Program-made: the position numbers and the translations under genes
Notes under the pieces: generated by a model
Database searches by the model: none
Told to the model about the DNA's origin: nothing
The model's input: only the letters and a program-made list of their open reading frames with translations
Part shown: in pieces, positions 28,027 through 35,900 of the stretch
How the letters are laid out: the number at the start of each line of letters is the position of its first letter
Position numbering within the stretch: position 1 is the stretch's first letter
Assembly (NCBI RefSeq): GCF_001984575.1
Contig: NZ_LZNS01000001.1
Location: 3,182,715 to 3,246,714, forward strand
Direction of reading: 5' to 3'
Origin: Streptomyces sp. MP131-18
Lineage (GTDB): Bacteria; Actinomycetota; Actinomycetes; Streptomycetales; Streptomycetaceae
Length of the DNA stretch: 64,000 nt

Positions 28027-28430
28027 TCAGCACTTCCCGCGGCTCCGGCCGCGGGAAAAGTTCAGCGAAGACGGAGCCGGGCCGGGCCGGGCGGCCGGTG
28101 CGGTGGACGTCCCCCGTTCGAGGATGCGGCCGCGGTCCGGCCCGATGACGCGGTCGGCGCGGCGGGTACCGGCCGGCCGGTGCGTCACCAGCACGGTCAT
28201 CCGGCCCGCTGCCAATTGCCGCATGGCGGCGAAGAGGACCGCTTCGGCGCGGGCGTCGAGAGCGACGGTGGACTTCGTCCATGACGAGCAGTGGGGCGTC
28301 GCGGTGGAAGGCCCGTGCGAGGGCGATGCGCTGCCACCGGCCGCCGGAGATGTCCTGTCCGCCCCACCACGAACGGGCCGGGGAGGTGTCGAGTCCGGCG
28401 GGGCGGGCGCCGAGGACGAGGTGCACGCGG
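28027..28430 (-). pseudogene. ABC exporter ATPase C-terminal fragment, frameshifted
   Basis: The minus strand reads GQDISGGRWQRIALARAF and HRDAPLLVMDE, the ABC signature and Walker B. One base is missing immediately after the Walker B glutamate (about 28268), and the next frame continues VALDARAEAVLFAAMRQLA, then GRMTVLVTHRPAGTRRADRV and GRILERGT, the D-loop, switch His and end of the domain. The Walker A half and any membrane domain are absent, so the gene is a broken remnant. Confidence 0.75.
28034..28057. terminator. Hairpin after the MDR gene
   Basis: TTCCCGCGGC (28034-28043) pairs perfectly with 28048-28057 around a TCCG loop, 22 bp after the stop of the oxidoreductase gene. Confidence 0.6.
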
Positions 28431-28593
28431 CGGCCGGTCAGCGCGCAGCCAGTCACGGCCCCGGCAGGCCGGCCTGCCCGGCCACCACCGGGGCCGGACG
28501 GCCGGGACGGCGGCGTGCAGTGCGGCTGCGGCCCGGCCGGGCCGCAGCGGCAACAGTCGGATGGCGGTGACGGCCGCCGACAGCCACCGCTGT

Positions 28594-28682
28594 GTCCCGG
28601 GCCCGGCGGCCGTCGTCGCGGCGGCGGCGGCGGTGCGGATGATGCTGCCGGACACCCAGCGGCCGAAACGACACCCCCGTGA
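28594..28682 (+). pseudogene. Tail fragment of a DUF624-like gene
   Basis: This stretch is closely similar to 21205-21287, the 3' end of the DUF624 gene. It keeps VPGPAAVVAAAAAV followed by a MMLPD counterpart of TTLPD, and the shared CCCCGTGA end. The upstream coding part is not recognisable and the end is shifted by small indels. The remaining 28683-28845 shows nothing I recognise. Confidence 0.5.
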
Positions 28683-28845
28683 CCGCACAGCGCCGAACCG
28701 CAGCAACCTGTCCGCCCGGAGCGCCGTGCGCCTGCGGGCCCAGCCCTGCGACCCGAAACGCCGGACCCGGTTGCGCAGACGTGGAACCACATGGCCTCCG
28801 GAGCGCCGGCGAAGAAGGCCCCTCGGGGGTGGCGGAACGAGCGCG

Positions 28846-30027
28846 CTACGACCTGCGCAGTTTCTGATGGCGGACCACGCCCCAGGGGCGGCGCAGCAAC
28901 GCGAGGTCGGTGAAGGGGTCGCCGTCGACGAGGAGCAGGTCGGCCGGGGAGCCGGGATACACGCGCCCGGCGGCCGGTCTTCCGAGGGCGTCCGCCGCCG
29001 TGGAGGTCGCCGCCCGGAGCGCCTGGAGCGTGGAGAGACCGTAGTCCCTGAGCGTGGTGATCTCGTCGACCAGGCTGGGGTGGGCCATGCCCGGGGCGCC
29101 GGCGTCGGTTCCGGCGATGACCGGGACGCCCGCCTCGATCGCCCGGGTGACGCTGCGCCGGTGCGCCTCGACCACGTCGCGGGCCTTGCGCACCGCGTAG
29201 TCCGGGGCCTGCCCGTCCGCGATCCGCCGGTACACCTCGGCGGTGGGGCACAGAACGGTTCCCCGCCGCACCATGTCCTCGATGACGTCGTCGGCGAGGA
29301 AGACGCCGTGCTCGATGGTGTCGATCCCGGCCCTGACGGCGTTGCGTACGCCCTCCTCACCGAGCGCATGGGCGGCCACGCGCCGTCCGCGGCGGTGCGC
29401 TTCGTGCGCGAGCGCGGCAAGTTCCTCGTAGGTCAGCTCGCTCGCCCCGACCTCTTCGCCGTGGGTCTGGCCGTAGACGCCGCCGGTGGCCGCGGTCTTG
29501 ATCACTCCGGCGCCCTTGGCGACCTGTCCGCGGACGCCGCGGACCACCTCGTCGGGCCCGTCGCAGGGGATGCCCCAGAAGGGGTCGTGGCCCCCGGTCA
29601 TGATCACGGTCTGTCCCGCGGCAACGATCGTGGGCCCGTCGAGGTGTCCCCGGTCCACCGCCCTGGCCAGGGTGACGGCGATGTCCCAGTTGCCGCCGAG
29701 ATCGCGGACGGTGGTGATCCCCGCGGGCAGGTAGGCGCGGGCGTGTTCGGCGGCGCGTACGGTGGTGAGCTGTTCGCCGTCCTGGTCGACGTGCGTGGCG
29801 GGGTCGGGGCTGCCGTCCCACACCAGGTGGACGTGGCAGTCGATGAGGCCCGGAAGCACGGTGCACCCGGCGAGGTCGACCTCCAGGTCCTCGGGGCCGG
29901 GGCGGGCCGCGCGGGGGCCGGTCACCTCCCGGACGACGCCGTCCTCGCAGACGACATCCGCGGGGCGTGGCTCCGTGGCCAGGCCGTCCCAGACACGTCC
30001 GTCGCGGAGTATCAGCGCGGGCGCCAT
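28846..30027 (-). CDS. Metal-dependent amidohydrolase (imidazolonepropionase/prolidase-like)
   Basis: A 393-residue TIM-barrel amidohydrolase. The metal motif HVHL follows LPGLIDC. Further sites are IKTAATGGVYG (candidate bridging Lys), VAAHALGEEGVRNAV and IDTIEHGVFL (His ligands), and the late IAGTDAGAPG (catalytic Asp). Family members hydrolyse cyclic amides or N-acyl and prolyl dipeptides. The ATG follows the stop of the upstream paralogue by a single base, so the two form an operon, probably repressed or induced through the divergent RpiR protein. No signal peptide is visible, so it is cytoplasmic. Confidence 0.88.
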   Translation of the reverse strand: MAPALILRDGRVWDGLATEPRPADVVCEDGVVREVTGPRAARPGPEDLEVDLAGCTVLPGLIDCHVHLVWDGSPDPATHVDQDGEQLTTVRAAEHARAYLPAGITTVRDLGGNWDIAVTLARAVDRGHLDGPTIVAAGQTVIMTGGHDPFWGIPCDGPDEVVRGVRGQVAKGAGVIKTAATGGVYGQTHGEEVGASELTYEELAALAHEAHRRGRRVAAHALGEEGVRNAVRAGIDTIEHGVFLADDVIEDMVRRGTVLCPTAEVYRRIADGQAPDYAVRKARDVVEAHRRSVTRAIEAGVPVIAGTDAGAPGMAHPSLVDEITTLRDYGLSTLQALRAATSTAADALGRPAAGRVYPGSPADLLLVDGDPFTDLALLRRPWGVVRHQKLRRS

Positions 30028-30028
30028 G

Positions 30029-31258
30029 TCAGGGCCGTCCCGCGACGACGGTTCCGCCCTGGATCACGGCACGCAGGTGCCGTTCGGGCTCCGCGAGGAT
30101 CTCGGTGTCGGTGGTCGGGTCGCCGTCGACGAGCAGGATGTCGGCGACCGCACCGGGAGAGAGGGTGCCGAGCTCGCCCTCGCGGCCGAGCAGCGCGGCG
30201 GCGGTCACCGTGGCCGCGCGCAGTACCTCGTTCGCGGGCTGCACCCGGCCGCGTATACGGAACTCCTCGCTCTGGTGAACGTGCATGCTGCCGAGCAGGT
30301 CGGTGCCGAAGGCGATCCGGACGCCTCCCCGGTGGGCCAGGTGCAGGGCGTGCAGGCCGGCTTCGAGGACGTCCTCCACCTTGGCCTGGCTGGCCGGGGG
30401 CAGGCCCGCGGCGGCTCCCTCCCGGTGCAGGTACTCGTAGGTCACCAGCGTCGGTACGAGGAACGCCTGGTGCTCGACGAAGAGCCGCACGCTGGAGTCG
30501 TCGATGAGGTTGCCGTGCTCGATGCAGCGCACCCCGAGTCCCAGGCCCCGGTTCACCGCGCGGGCGGTGTACGCGTGTCCCGTCACGTAGCGATTGGCGT
30601 TGCGTGCCTCCTCCACGGCCGCCAGGACCTCCTCGTCGGAGAACTGCAACGAGTCCACCCGGTCGGTGGGCGAGGCGACTCCGCCGGAGAGCATCAGCTT
30701 GATGTGGTGGGCGCCGGTGCGCAGTTGGTGCCGTGCACCGCGGCGCACCTCGGCGACGCCGTCGCAGACCACGCCGATGCTGGGACAGCAGGCGTGGTCG
30801 TCCAACACGTGCCGGCCGGCGCCGCGCAAGTCGGCGTGGCCTCCGGTCGGCGACAGCGCCTTGCCGCCGAAGACCACCCGGGGGCCGGGCCAGAGCCCTT
30901 CGGCCACGGCCGCGGCCACGCCGTAATCGGCACCACCGACGTCGCGCACGGTGGTGAAGCCGCGGTGCAGCATGCCCCGCAGGATTCTGCTGGTGTGGGC
31001 GGCCACGTAGGATGGCGACTGCTCGGCGACGTCTCCGAGATCGGCGCTGGCGGCGCTGACGTGCACATGCGCGTCGACGAGACCGGGTACGAGATGGCGG
31101 CCGGTGGCGTTGATCTCCTCGGCCGACTCCGGCGCCCGTAGTGTGGCCCCCACTTCCTGGATACGGCCGTCGTGCACGAGCACGTCGGCGGTCCGCGCTT
31201 CGCCGGTAGCAGCGTCACATACCACGCCGCCACGGAGGATGAGAGTGTTCGAGGTCAT
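30029..31258 (-). CDS. Metal-dependent amidohydrolase, paralogue of the downstream gene
   Basis: A 409-residue amidohydrolase. It shows LVPGLVDAHVHV, HIKLMLSGGVASPTDRVDS (typical of the Cc3125/Sgx9260-like dipeptidase group), YVTGHAYTARAVNRG, RCIEHGNLID and IAFGTDLLGS. ATG 31258 is preceded by GGAAGGGAG; an earlier in-frame ATG at 31300 would overlap the operator. First gene of a two-gene operon divergent from an RpiR regulator, symporter and HAD hydrolase. This context points to uptake and breakdown of an amide or dipeptide-like nutrient. The two enzymes may act in sequence or on related substrates. Confidence 0.88.
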   Translation of the reverse strand: MTSNTLILRGGVVCDAATGEARTADVLVHDGRIQEVGATLRAPESAEEINATGRHLVPGLVDAHVHVSAASADLGDVAEQSPSYVAAHTSRILRGMLHRGFTTVRDVGGADYGVAAAVAEGLWPGPRVVFGGKALSPTGGHADLRGAGRHVLDDHACCPSIGVVCDGVAEVRRGARHQLRTGAHHIKLMLSGGVASPTDRVDSLQFSDEEVLAAVEEARNANRYVTGHAYTARAVNRGLGLGVRCIEHGNLIDDSSVRLFVEHQAFLVPTLVTYEYLHREGAAAGLPPASQAKVEDVLEAGLHALHLAHRGGVRIAFGTDLLGSMHVHQSEEFRIRGRVQPANEVLRAATVTAAALLGREGELGTLSPGAVADILLVDGDPTTDTEILAEPERHLRAVIQGGTVVAGRP

Positions 31259-31302
31259 GAGCTCCCTTCCCGTAGCAGAGCCAGGCTCCTGGCACGCCAT
31301 AT

Positions 31303-31319
31303 GGTGTCAACAAGACACC
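31303..31319. promoter_or_regulatory. Perfect palindrome in the amidohydrolase/RpiR divergent promoter
   Basis: GGTGTC (31303-31308), spacer AACAA, and GACACC (31314-31319) form a perfect inverted repeat. Flanking CATAT and GTATATG extend it imperfectly. It lies 27 bp from the RpiR start and 45 bp from the amidohydrolase start, the expected position for the operator of the RpiR protein. Confidence 0.65.
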
Positions 31320-31345
31320 GTATATGCAACAATCATTGCGTCCAG

Positions 31346-32290
31346 ATGGGCATGAACACCGGCATGAACACCGGCATGAACACCGGCACGAACTCCGACG
31401 GGACAGGGGCCGGGACGGCCCACGAGCAGACGCTGCCGGACTGGGTCAGGTCCAGGCTGGGCCGTCGGCGCCCGGCCGCCGGCGCACGTCGGGTGCTGTC
31501 GGCGATCGCCGCCCAGCCGCAGCAGATGTCCTACGCCAGCACCTCCTCGGTGGCGGCCGCGGCCGGAGTCAACGTCGCGACCGTGGTGCGCACGGCCCAG
31601 CAGCTGGGCTTCAGCGGCTGGCCGGCCCTGCGGGCGGAGATCCGCTCCCGTTACCTGTCGGGTCTTTCCGCCTCCGAGGTGCTCAGCGAGCACCACGAGG
31701 ACGCCGGCCAGGGGCCCGCGTGGGCCACCCTCCGCCGTGACCTCCACAACCTCAAGGACCTGGCCAGCCTGCTGGACGAAGCGCAGGTGGAACGGGTGGC
31801 CCGGACCATCCACGGGGCGGGCACGACACTCGTTCTGGCCTCCGGCAGCTTCGCCGCCCCCGGCCTTCAGCTCTCGCACCTGGCGCAGACCATCGGCCAC
31901 GACGTGCGGCTGCACCGGGTGGGCGGCACCGCCCTGTTCAACGCGGTCTCGCTGCTGGGGCCGCAGGACTGCCTCGTGGTCTTCCAGGTGTGGCGCACCC
32001 CGCGCGAGATCCTGCACGCCATGCAGGTGGCTGCCGCGGCCGGCACGCCGATCGTGCTGGTCAGCGACCAGGCCAGGGAGGAGGTCAGGGAGCTGGCCGC
32101 CGAGCTGGTGCCGATGCCCAGCGAGGGGGCCAGCATGTTCCCTTCGCTCGTGGCCGCGACCACGATCGTGCAGGCGGTCGTCGCCGCGCTCGTGGCGTGC
32201 GATCCGGCCGCCGCCGCGGAGTGGAGCGACGGGGTCGAGCGGCTCTGGTCGCGCTTCGGTCTCTTCCCCGACCCCGAGAATCTGCAATGA
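31346..32290 (+). CDS. RpiR/MurR-family transcriptional regulator with SIS domain
   Basis: A 314-residue regulator. The N-terminal RpiR-type HTH spans about residues 30-105 (MSYASTSSVAAAAGVNVATVVRTAQQLGFSGW). The C-terminal SIS fold (about 150-280) contains TTLVLASGSFAAPGLQL and PIVLVSDQA. The family senses phosphorylated sugars or similar metabolites. The first 15 residues derive from a 12-bp tandem repeat giving four in-frame ATGs (31346, 31352, 31364, 31376). The true start is therefore unclear and no strong ribosome site is seen. Position between the amidohydrolase operon and the symporter suggests that it controls both. Confidence 0.88.
   Translation: MGMNTGMNTGMNTGTNSDGTGAGTAHEQTLPDWVRSRLGRRRPAAGARRVLSAIAAQPQQMSYASTSSVAAAAGVNVATVVRTAQQLGFSGWPALRAEIRSRYLSGLSASEVLSEHHEDAGQGPAWATLRRDLHNLKDLASLLDEAQVERVARTIHGAGTTLVLASGSFAAPGLQLSHLAQTIGHDVRLHRVGGTALFNAVSLLGPQDCLVVFQVWRTPREILHAMQVAAAAGTPIVLVSDQAREEVRELAAELVPMPSEGASMFPSLVAATTIVQAVVAALVACDPAAAAEWSDGVERLWSRFGLFPDPENLQ
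31351..31398 (+). repeat. 12-bp tandem repeat at the RpiR start
   Basis: CATGAACACCGG occurs three times in a row (31351, 31363, 31375), followed by a degenerate fourth unit. Each unit adds Met-Asn-Thr-Gly and another possible start codon. Confidence 0.9.
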
Positions 32291-32421
32291 CTATTGCGAT
32301 TCGGTGGCCGAAACCTGTCTTATAGGGAACACCCGCACCGTCGGGTGATCCGCCGGCCTACCGGGTGGCCTGCCGGGTCCCACGCGCCCGCACGGCCGAC
32401 CGTCGATTCCCGGAGGCGTCC

Positions 32422-33855
32422 ATGCAGACGACTCATGTCCTCACACTCGTGCTGTACCTGCTGCTCATGGTGGGCATCGGTATCTGGTTCAGCCGCTCCA
32501 AAAAGGTCGCGACCAGCGACGACTACCTTTTCGCCGGCCGCAGCCTGCCCCGCCCCGTGATGATCGGCACACTGCTGGTCACCTGGGTCGGGTCGGGAAC
32601 GATCATCGGCGGTGGCAGCTTCGCCTACAGCTACGGTCCGCTTGCCTCGATCTTCTTCCTCGCGGGCACGCCGGTGGGCATCGTGGTCCTGTACTTCCTG
32701 GCGCGGCGCATCCGCCGGCAGACGACCCATACCGTCCCCGAGCTGCTGGAGCGCCGCTACGGCGTGACCGTCCGCATGATCGCGGCCGTCATCACCGTGC
32801 TGGCCTACACCGGCATCACCGCCTACCAGTTCACCGGCGGTGGCCAGATCGTCAGCCTGATCACGACGCTCTCGCCGGAGCAGGGCTCCATCGTGGTGGC
32901 GGTGCTCGTCGGCTTCCTCGCGGTGGGAGGCGGCCTGAAGTCCGTCGCCTGGAGCGACTTCATCTCGGCCCTGATCATCGTGGGATGTCTCCTCGTCGCG
33001 CTGCCCATGGTGCTGCAGGTGGAACTCGGCGGTCTCGGCCAGTACTGGCAGGACCTCCCCGACGACCGGTCCTCGCTCAGCGGCGGTCTCACGCCGCTGC
33101 AGCTGCTGGGATACTTCCTGCCGCTGTTCCTGCTCCTCCTGGCGGACCAGAACATCTACCAACGGCTCGGTGCCACGCGCAACGAGTCCGAGGCGCGCAA
33201 GTCGACCGGTGGCTTCTTCCTCTCCAGCTTCCTGGTCACGGTGCCCGTGGCGCTGCTGGGCTCGGCCGCGTTCCTGCTCATGCCCGACATCGCGCCGGAT
33301 TCGGCGGTCCTGGCACTGGGCAGCGAGGGCTACCTGCCTGCCGTGTTCGGCGGTCTGCTGCTGGCCGGAGCGCTGGCCTTCATCATCACCACCGGCTCCT
33401 CGTTCCTGCTCTCCGGAGCGGGCAACCTGACCTATGACGTCACAGAGCGGCTGTTCGGCGTGCAGCTGAGCGACCGGAAGCGACTGGCGGTCCACCGGCT
33501 GTCCGTGCTGGGAATCGTCACCGTGGCCTACGTTCTGGGCCGGTTCTTCCCGGCGGTGCTGGAGCTGCAGATGTACTCCTACACCGTCTATGGCGTCGCC
33601 ATCGCCCCGCCGGTCCTGGCGATCTTCCTGTGGAAGCGGGCCAGCAAATGGGGCGCGATGAGCGCCATGGTGCTGAGCACCGTCGTGACCGTCATCTGGG
33701 AACAGCTGGACCAGCCCTACGACCTGAACGCGGTGCTGATTTCCCTGCCGGTGTCGCTGATCACGCTGGTCCTCGTCAGCCTCGCGGTGCCCGACCGCGG
33801 GACACGCCCCGACGACGCGGCCACCCACGCCGCCCCCGCACCGACCAAGGAGTGA
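32422..33855 (+). CDS. Sodium:solute symporter (SSS family)
   Basis: A 477-residue membrane protein with about 13 helices. The SSS pattern is present: SDDYLFAGRSLPRP early, GTLLVTWVGSGTIIGGGSFAY, RRYGVTVRM, then the signature-like FFLSSFLVTVPVALLGSAAF and SSFLLSGAGNLTYD. It couples sodium entry to uptake of an organic solute, unknown here. CGGAGG sits eight bases before ATG 32422. The HAD gene begins one base after its stop, so they form an operon. Given the two amidohydrolases and the RpiR gene beside it, it likely imports their substrate. Confidence 0.92.
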   Translation: MQTTHVLTLVLYLLLMVGIGIWFSRSKKVATSDDYLFAGRSLPRPVMIGTLLVTWVGSGTIIGGGSFAYSYGPLASIFFLAGTPVGIVVLYFLARRIRRQTTHTVPELLERRYGVTVRMIAAVITVLAYTGITAYQFTGGGQIVSLITTLSPEQGSIVVAVLVGFLAVGGGLKSVAWSDFISALIIVGCLLVALPMVLQVELGGLGQYWQDLPDDRSSLSGGLTPLQLLGYFLPLFLLLLADQNIYQRLGATRNESEARKSTGGFFLSSFLVTVPVALLGSAAFLLMPDIAPDSAVLALGSEGYLPAVFGGLLLAGALAFIITTGSSFLLSGAGNLTYDVTERLFGVQLSDRKRLAVHRLSVLGIVTVAYVLGRFFPAVLELQMYSYTVYGVAIAPPVLAIFLWKRASKWGAMSAMVLSTVVTVIWEQLDQPYDLNAVLISLPVSLITLVLVSLAVPDRGTRPDDAATHAAPAPTKE

Positions 33856-33856
33856 C

Positions 33857-34582
33857 ATGTCCCTGGACCTGACCGCCTTCCGCGTACTCAGCTTCGACTG
33901 CTACGGCACGCTCATCGACTGGGAAGAGGGCATCAGCGCCGTGCTGGCGGCCTGGGCCCGCGGGCAGGGTCTCGGCCAAGGCCCGGAGACGCTGCTGGAG
34001 ACATACGCGGACCACGAGGCGGCGGTGATGCGCGAGCACCCGACGTGGCGCTACCCCGAGGTGCTGGCGGAAGCGTTCACCCGGACCGGCTCGTCACTGG
34101 GTACCGAGGTCGGCCGTGAGTGGGCCGAGCGCCTGGGCGGCTCGGTCCCCGACTGGCCCGCCTTCCCGGACTCCGCGGACGCGTTGGCACGGCTGCGTCG
34201 CCACTACGACCTGGTGATCGTGAGCAACGTGCACCGCGACGGGTTCGCGGGCAGCAACGCGCACCTGCGCGGCGACTTCACCCGGATCATCACCGCGGAG
34301 GACGTCGGTGCCTACAAGCCGGCGGACCCGCACTTCGAGGAGCTGGACGCGGTACTCGAAGGCCTCGGTCACGGACGCGGGCAAGTGCTGCACGTGGCAC
34401 AGAGCCTCTTCCACGACCACGTGCCGGCCCGCCGCCGCGGACTTGCCTCGGTGTGGATCAACCGGCGCCACGACCGGCCCGGCTGGGGTGCCACTCCGCC
34501 ACCGGCGGAGGAGTGGCACTACGACGCCGAGTTCCCCTCCATGGCCGCGTTCGCCGACGAGGCGGACCGCCAGCACGCCTGA
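33857..34582 (+). CDS. HAD-superfamily hydrolase, haloacid dehalogenase type II-like
   Basis: A 241-residue HAD hydrolase. Motif I is LSFDCYGTLIDWE with the nucleophilic Asp. Motif II is LVIVSNVHRDG, motif III is the Lys in GAYKPADPHFEE, and HVAQSLFHDHVPAR follows where the last acidic motif lies. The C1 cap is of the haloacid-dehalogenase type. Activity may be dehalogenation or, more often in this group, phosphatase action. It is coupled to the symporter and closed by a strong terminator, so it is probably part of the same catabolic route. Confidence 0.88.
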   Translation: MSLDLTAFRVLSFDCYGTLIDWEEGISAVLAAWARGQGLGQGPETLLETYADHEAAVMREHPTWRYPEVLAEAFTRTGSSLGTEVGREWAERLGGSVPDWPAFPDSADALARLRRHYDLVIVSNVHRDGFAGSNAHLRGDFTRIITAEDVGAYKPADPHFEELDAVLEGLGHGRGQVLHVAQSLFHDHVPARRRGLASVWINRRHDRPGWGATPPPAEEWHYDAEFPSMAAFADEADRQHA

Positions 34583-34591
34583 CCGCCCGCC

Positions 34592-34628
34592 CGGTTCCGC
34601 GGCGGCCCCCGCCCTCGCCGCGGAACCG
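34592..34628 (+). terminator. Terminator, 12-bp perfect stem
   Basis: CGGTTCCGCGGC (34592-34603) pairs with 34617-34628 around a 13-base loop, ten bases after the HAD stop codon. It ends the symporter-HAD operon. Confidence 0.85.
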
Positions 34629-35004
34629 CAACGGCAGAACGAACGGCGTTGCGGATTCCGCTGCTCGGGCAGCCATCCGCCAGGCACCAGGCGATGCCGG
34701 GCCCGCACCGGCTCGCCGGCACGGTGGGCACGCCGGGCGCCATGGACCTCGGTGCCGGGCAGGTGCCGCGCAGCAGAACGTGGCCGGGGTGGTGCTCCAG
34801 AGCCCAGGACGCACCCGCCGATCAGGCCGGATGACCCTCCTGGTGCCCGCGGGCGCTGGGCCTGCGGGCCGGGTGGACAAGCACGACGAAGCTCCTGGTC
34901 GAGCGAGTGATCTTGGCCGTGAACTCATCTACCAGGAGCTTCACCTCTGTCCGCACACCGCCCCATGCCAACACCAGCCTCCACCAGCCAGGTTGGAAAA
35001 GGCT
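34629..35004. other. Gene-free stretch
   Basis: No convincing gene is seen on either strand. A minus-strand piece near 34830-34940 reads LLVDEFTAKITRSTRSFVVL, which may be another mobile-element scrap, but I cannot assign it. Confidence 0.4.
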
Positions 35005-35064
35005 CAGAGGCTGGCCCCCTGAACACGACGCCCGGTAAGACCACCACACACCCGGAAGGGTTGC
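35005..35064. repeat. 60-bp repeat shared with the right edge of the window
   Basis: This segment is identical over 60 bases to 63871-63930. It contains CACGACGCCCGGTAAGACC and CCACACACCCGGAAGGG. It ends where an IS5-type end begins eight bases later. A diverged relative lies at 22246-22285 next to a transposase remnant, so it is probably an insertion-sequence end. Confidence 0.8.
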
Positions 35065-35071
35065 AATGCAA

Positions 35072-35117
35072 CTAGGACCTGTCCGGGCGATCATGTGACT
35101 GTCTGATGCTCGGCTCG
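35072..35117 (+). mobile_element. Solo left end of the IS5-type element
   Basis: Forty-six bases match 39425-39470, the left end of the essentially complete IS at 39.4 kb, with three mismatches. The shared stretch includes GGGCGATCATGTGACT. No transposase follows, so this is a relic of an earlier insertion. The rest of the gap to 35362 shows no recognised gene. Confidence 0.85.
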
Positions 35118-35362
35118 TAGCCGGGGAAGGCGCACGTGTGCATGGTGGCCGAACCGGAGGCGGTGAGGGCGGGGGCACGTGGCGCTGGATCATCGTCCAT
35201 GGACACTCGCGGAGCCCGCGCGGGCGGTAGCCGACGTGACGCTTCGGGTACCCCGCGTACGTACGAGTCACCGGCCCGACGACACCATCACGTGTTCCCG
35301 GTCGATCGGCCGACGGCCCGGCCGCCGCTCTGGGTGCGCCGACGCCCGCCCGGCTGCATAGG

Positions 35363-35782
35363 GTGTCTCCCGTGCCTGGCGAGACTGACCTGCGACGGCT
35401 TCTGATCGAGATGCGGCCGGAGATGAATCCGGGGCGCTATGTGTTCACCACCGTGGCCGGTGGCATCCCGCCCGGGGTGACCCCGGTCGTCACGGTGGCC
35501 GAACGCGAGGGCCTCACCCTGGTGCTGCGGCAGGAGGACGCCGAGGCGGCGGGGCTGGCGTACGACTACGTGGCCGGGTGGCTGGTCCTGCGGGTGTATT
35601 CCGCCCTCGACGCGGTGGGTCTGACCGCCGCCGTCGCCCATGAACTCGCGCGAGCCGGGATCAGTTGCAATGTGGTGGCCGGATTCCACCACGACCATCT
35701 CTTCGTGCCGTACGAGGTGGCGGACCGTGCCATGGACCTGCTCGAAGGGCTCTCCCGCAGATCGGCGGCCGAAGTCGCGTAG
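35363..35782 (+). CDS. ACT-domain protein
   Basis: A 139-residue protein, probably two tandem ACT-like folds of the ACT_7/CASTOR type. It begins LRRLLIEMRPEMNPGRYVFT and ends AVAHELARAGISCNVVAGFHHDHLFVPYE-like (split here as ARAGISCNVVAG and HHDHLFVPYEVADRAMDLL). Such proteins are thought to bind amino acids or be small regulatory folds. The role is unknown. The start may be GTG 35363 or GTG 35372; neither has a strong ribosome site. It lies 118 bp upstream of the UvrA-like gene. Confidence 0.8.
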   Translation: MSPVPGETDLRRLLIEMRPEMNPGRYVFTTVAGGIPPGVTPVVTVAEREGLTLVLRQEDAEAAGLAYDYVAGWLVLRVYSALDAVGLTAAVAHELARAGISCNVVAGFHHDHLFVPYEVADRAMDLLEGLSRRSAAEVA

Positions 35783-35900
35783 TAGCCTCAGCGGTTTGTC
35801 AGGGAGGGGCTTTCGAGGTGCTCGCGACGAGGGTGCCGGGCCCCTGCCGGGCGCTCCGGGCCCCTACGTTCCCCTCCCGCCGTCGGGAGAGGATGAAGGA

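Noticed and set aside
28453..28674. Minus-strand Arg-rich small open frame
   Set aside because: No family, no ribosome site, and composition typical of a shadow frame.
32327..32348. Short CACCCG/CGGGTG hairpin between the RpiR and symporter genes as a terminator
   Set aside because: Only six pairs and no supporting features; too weak to annotate.
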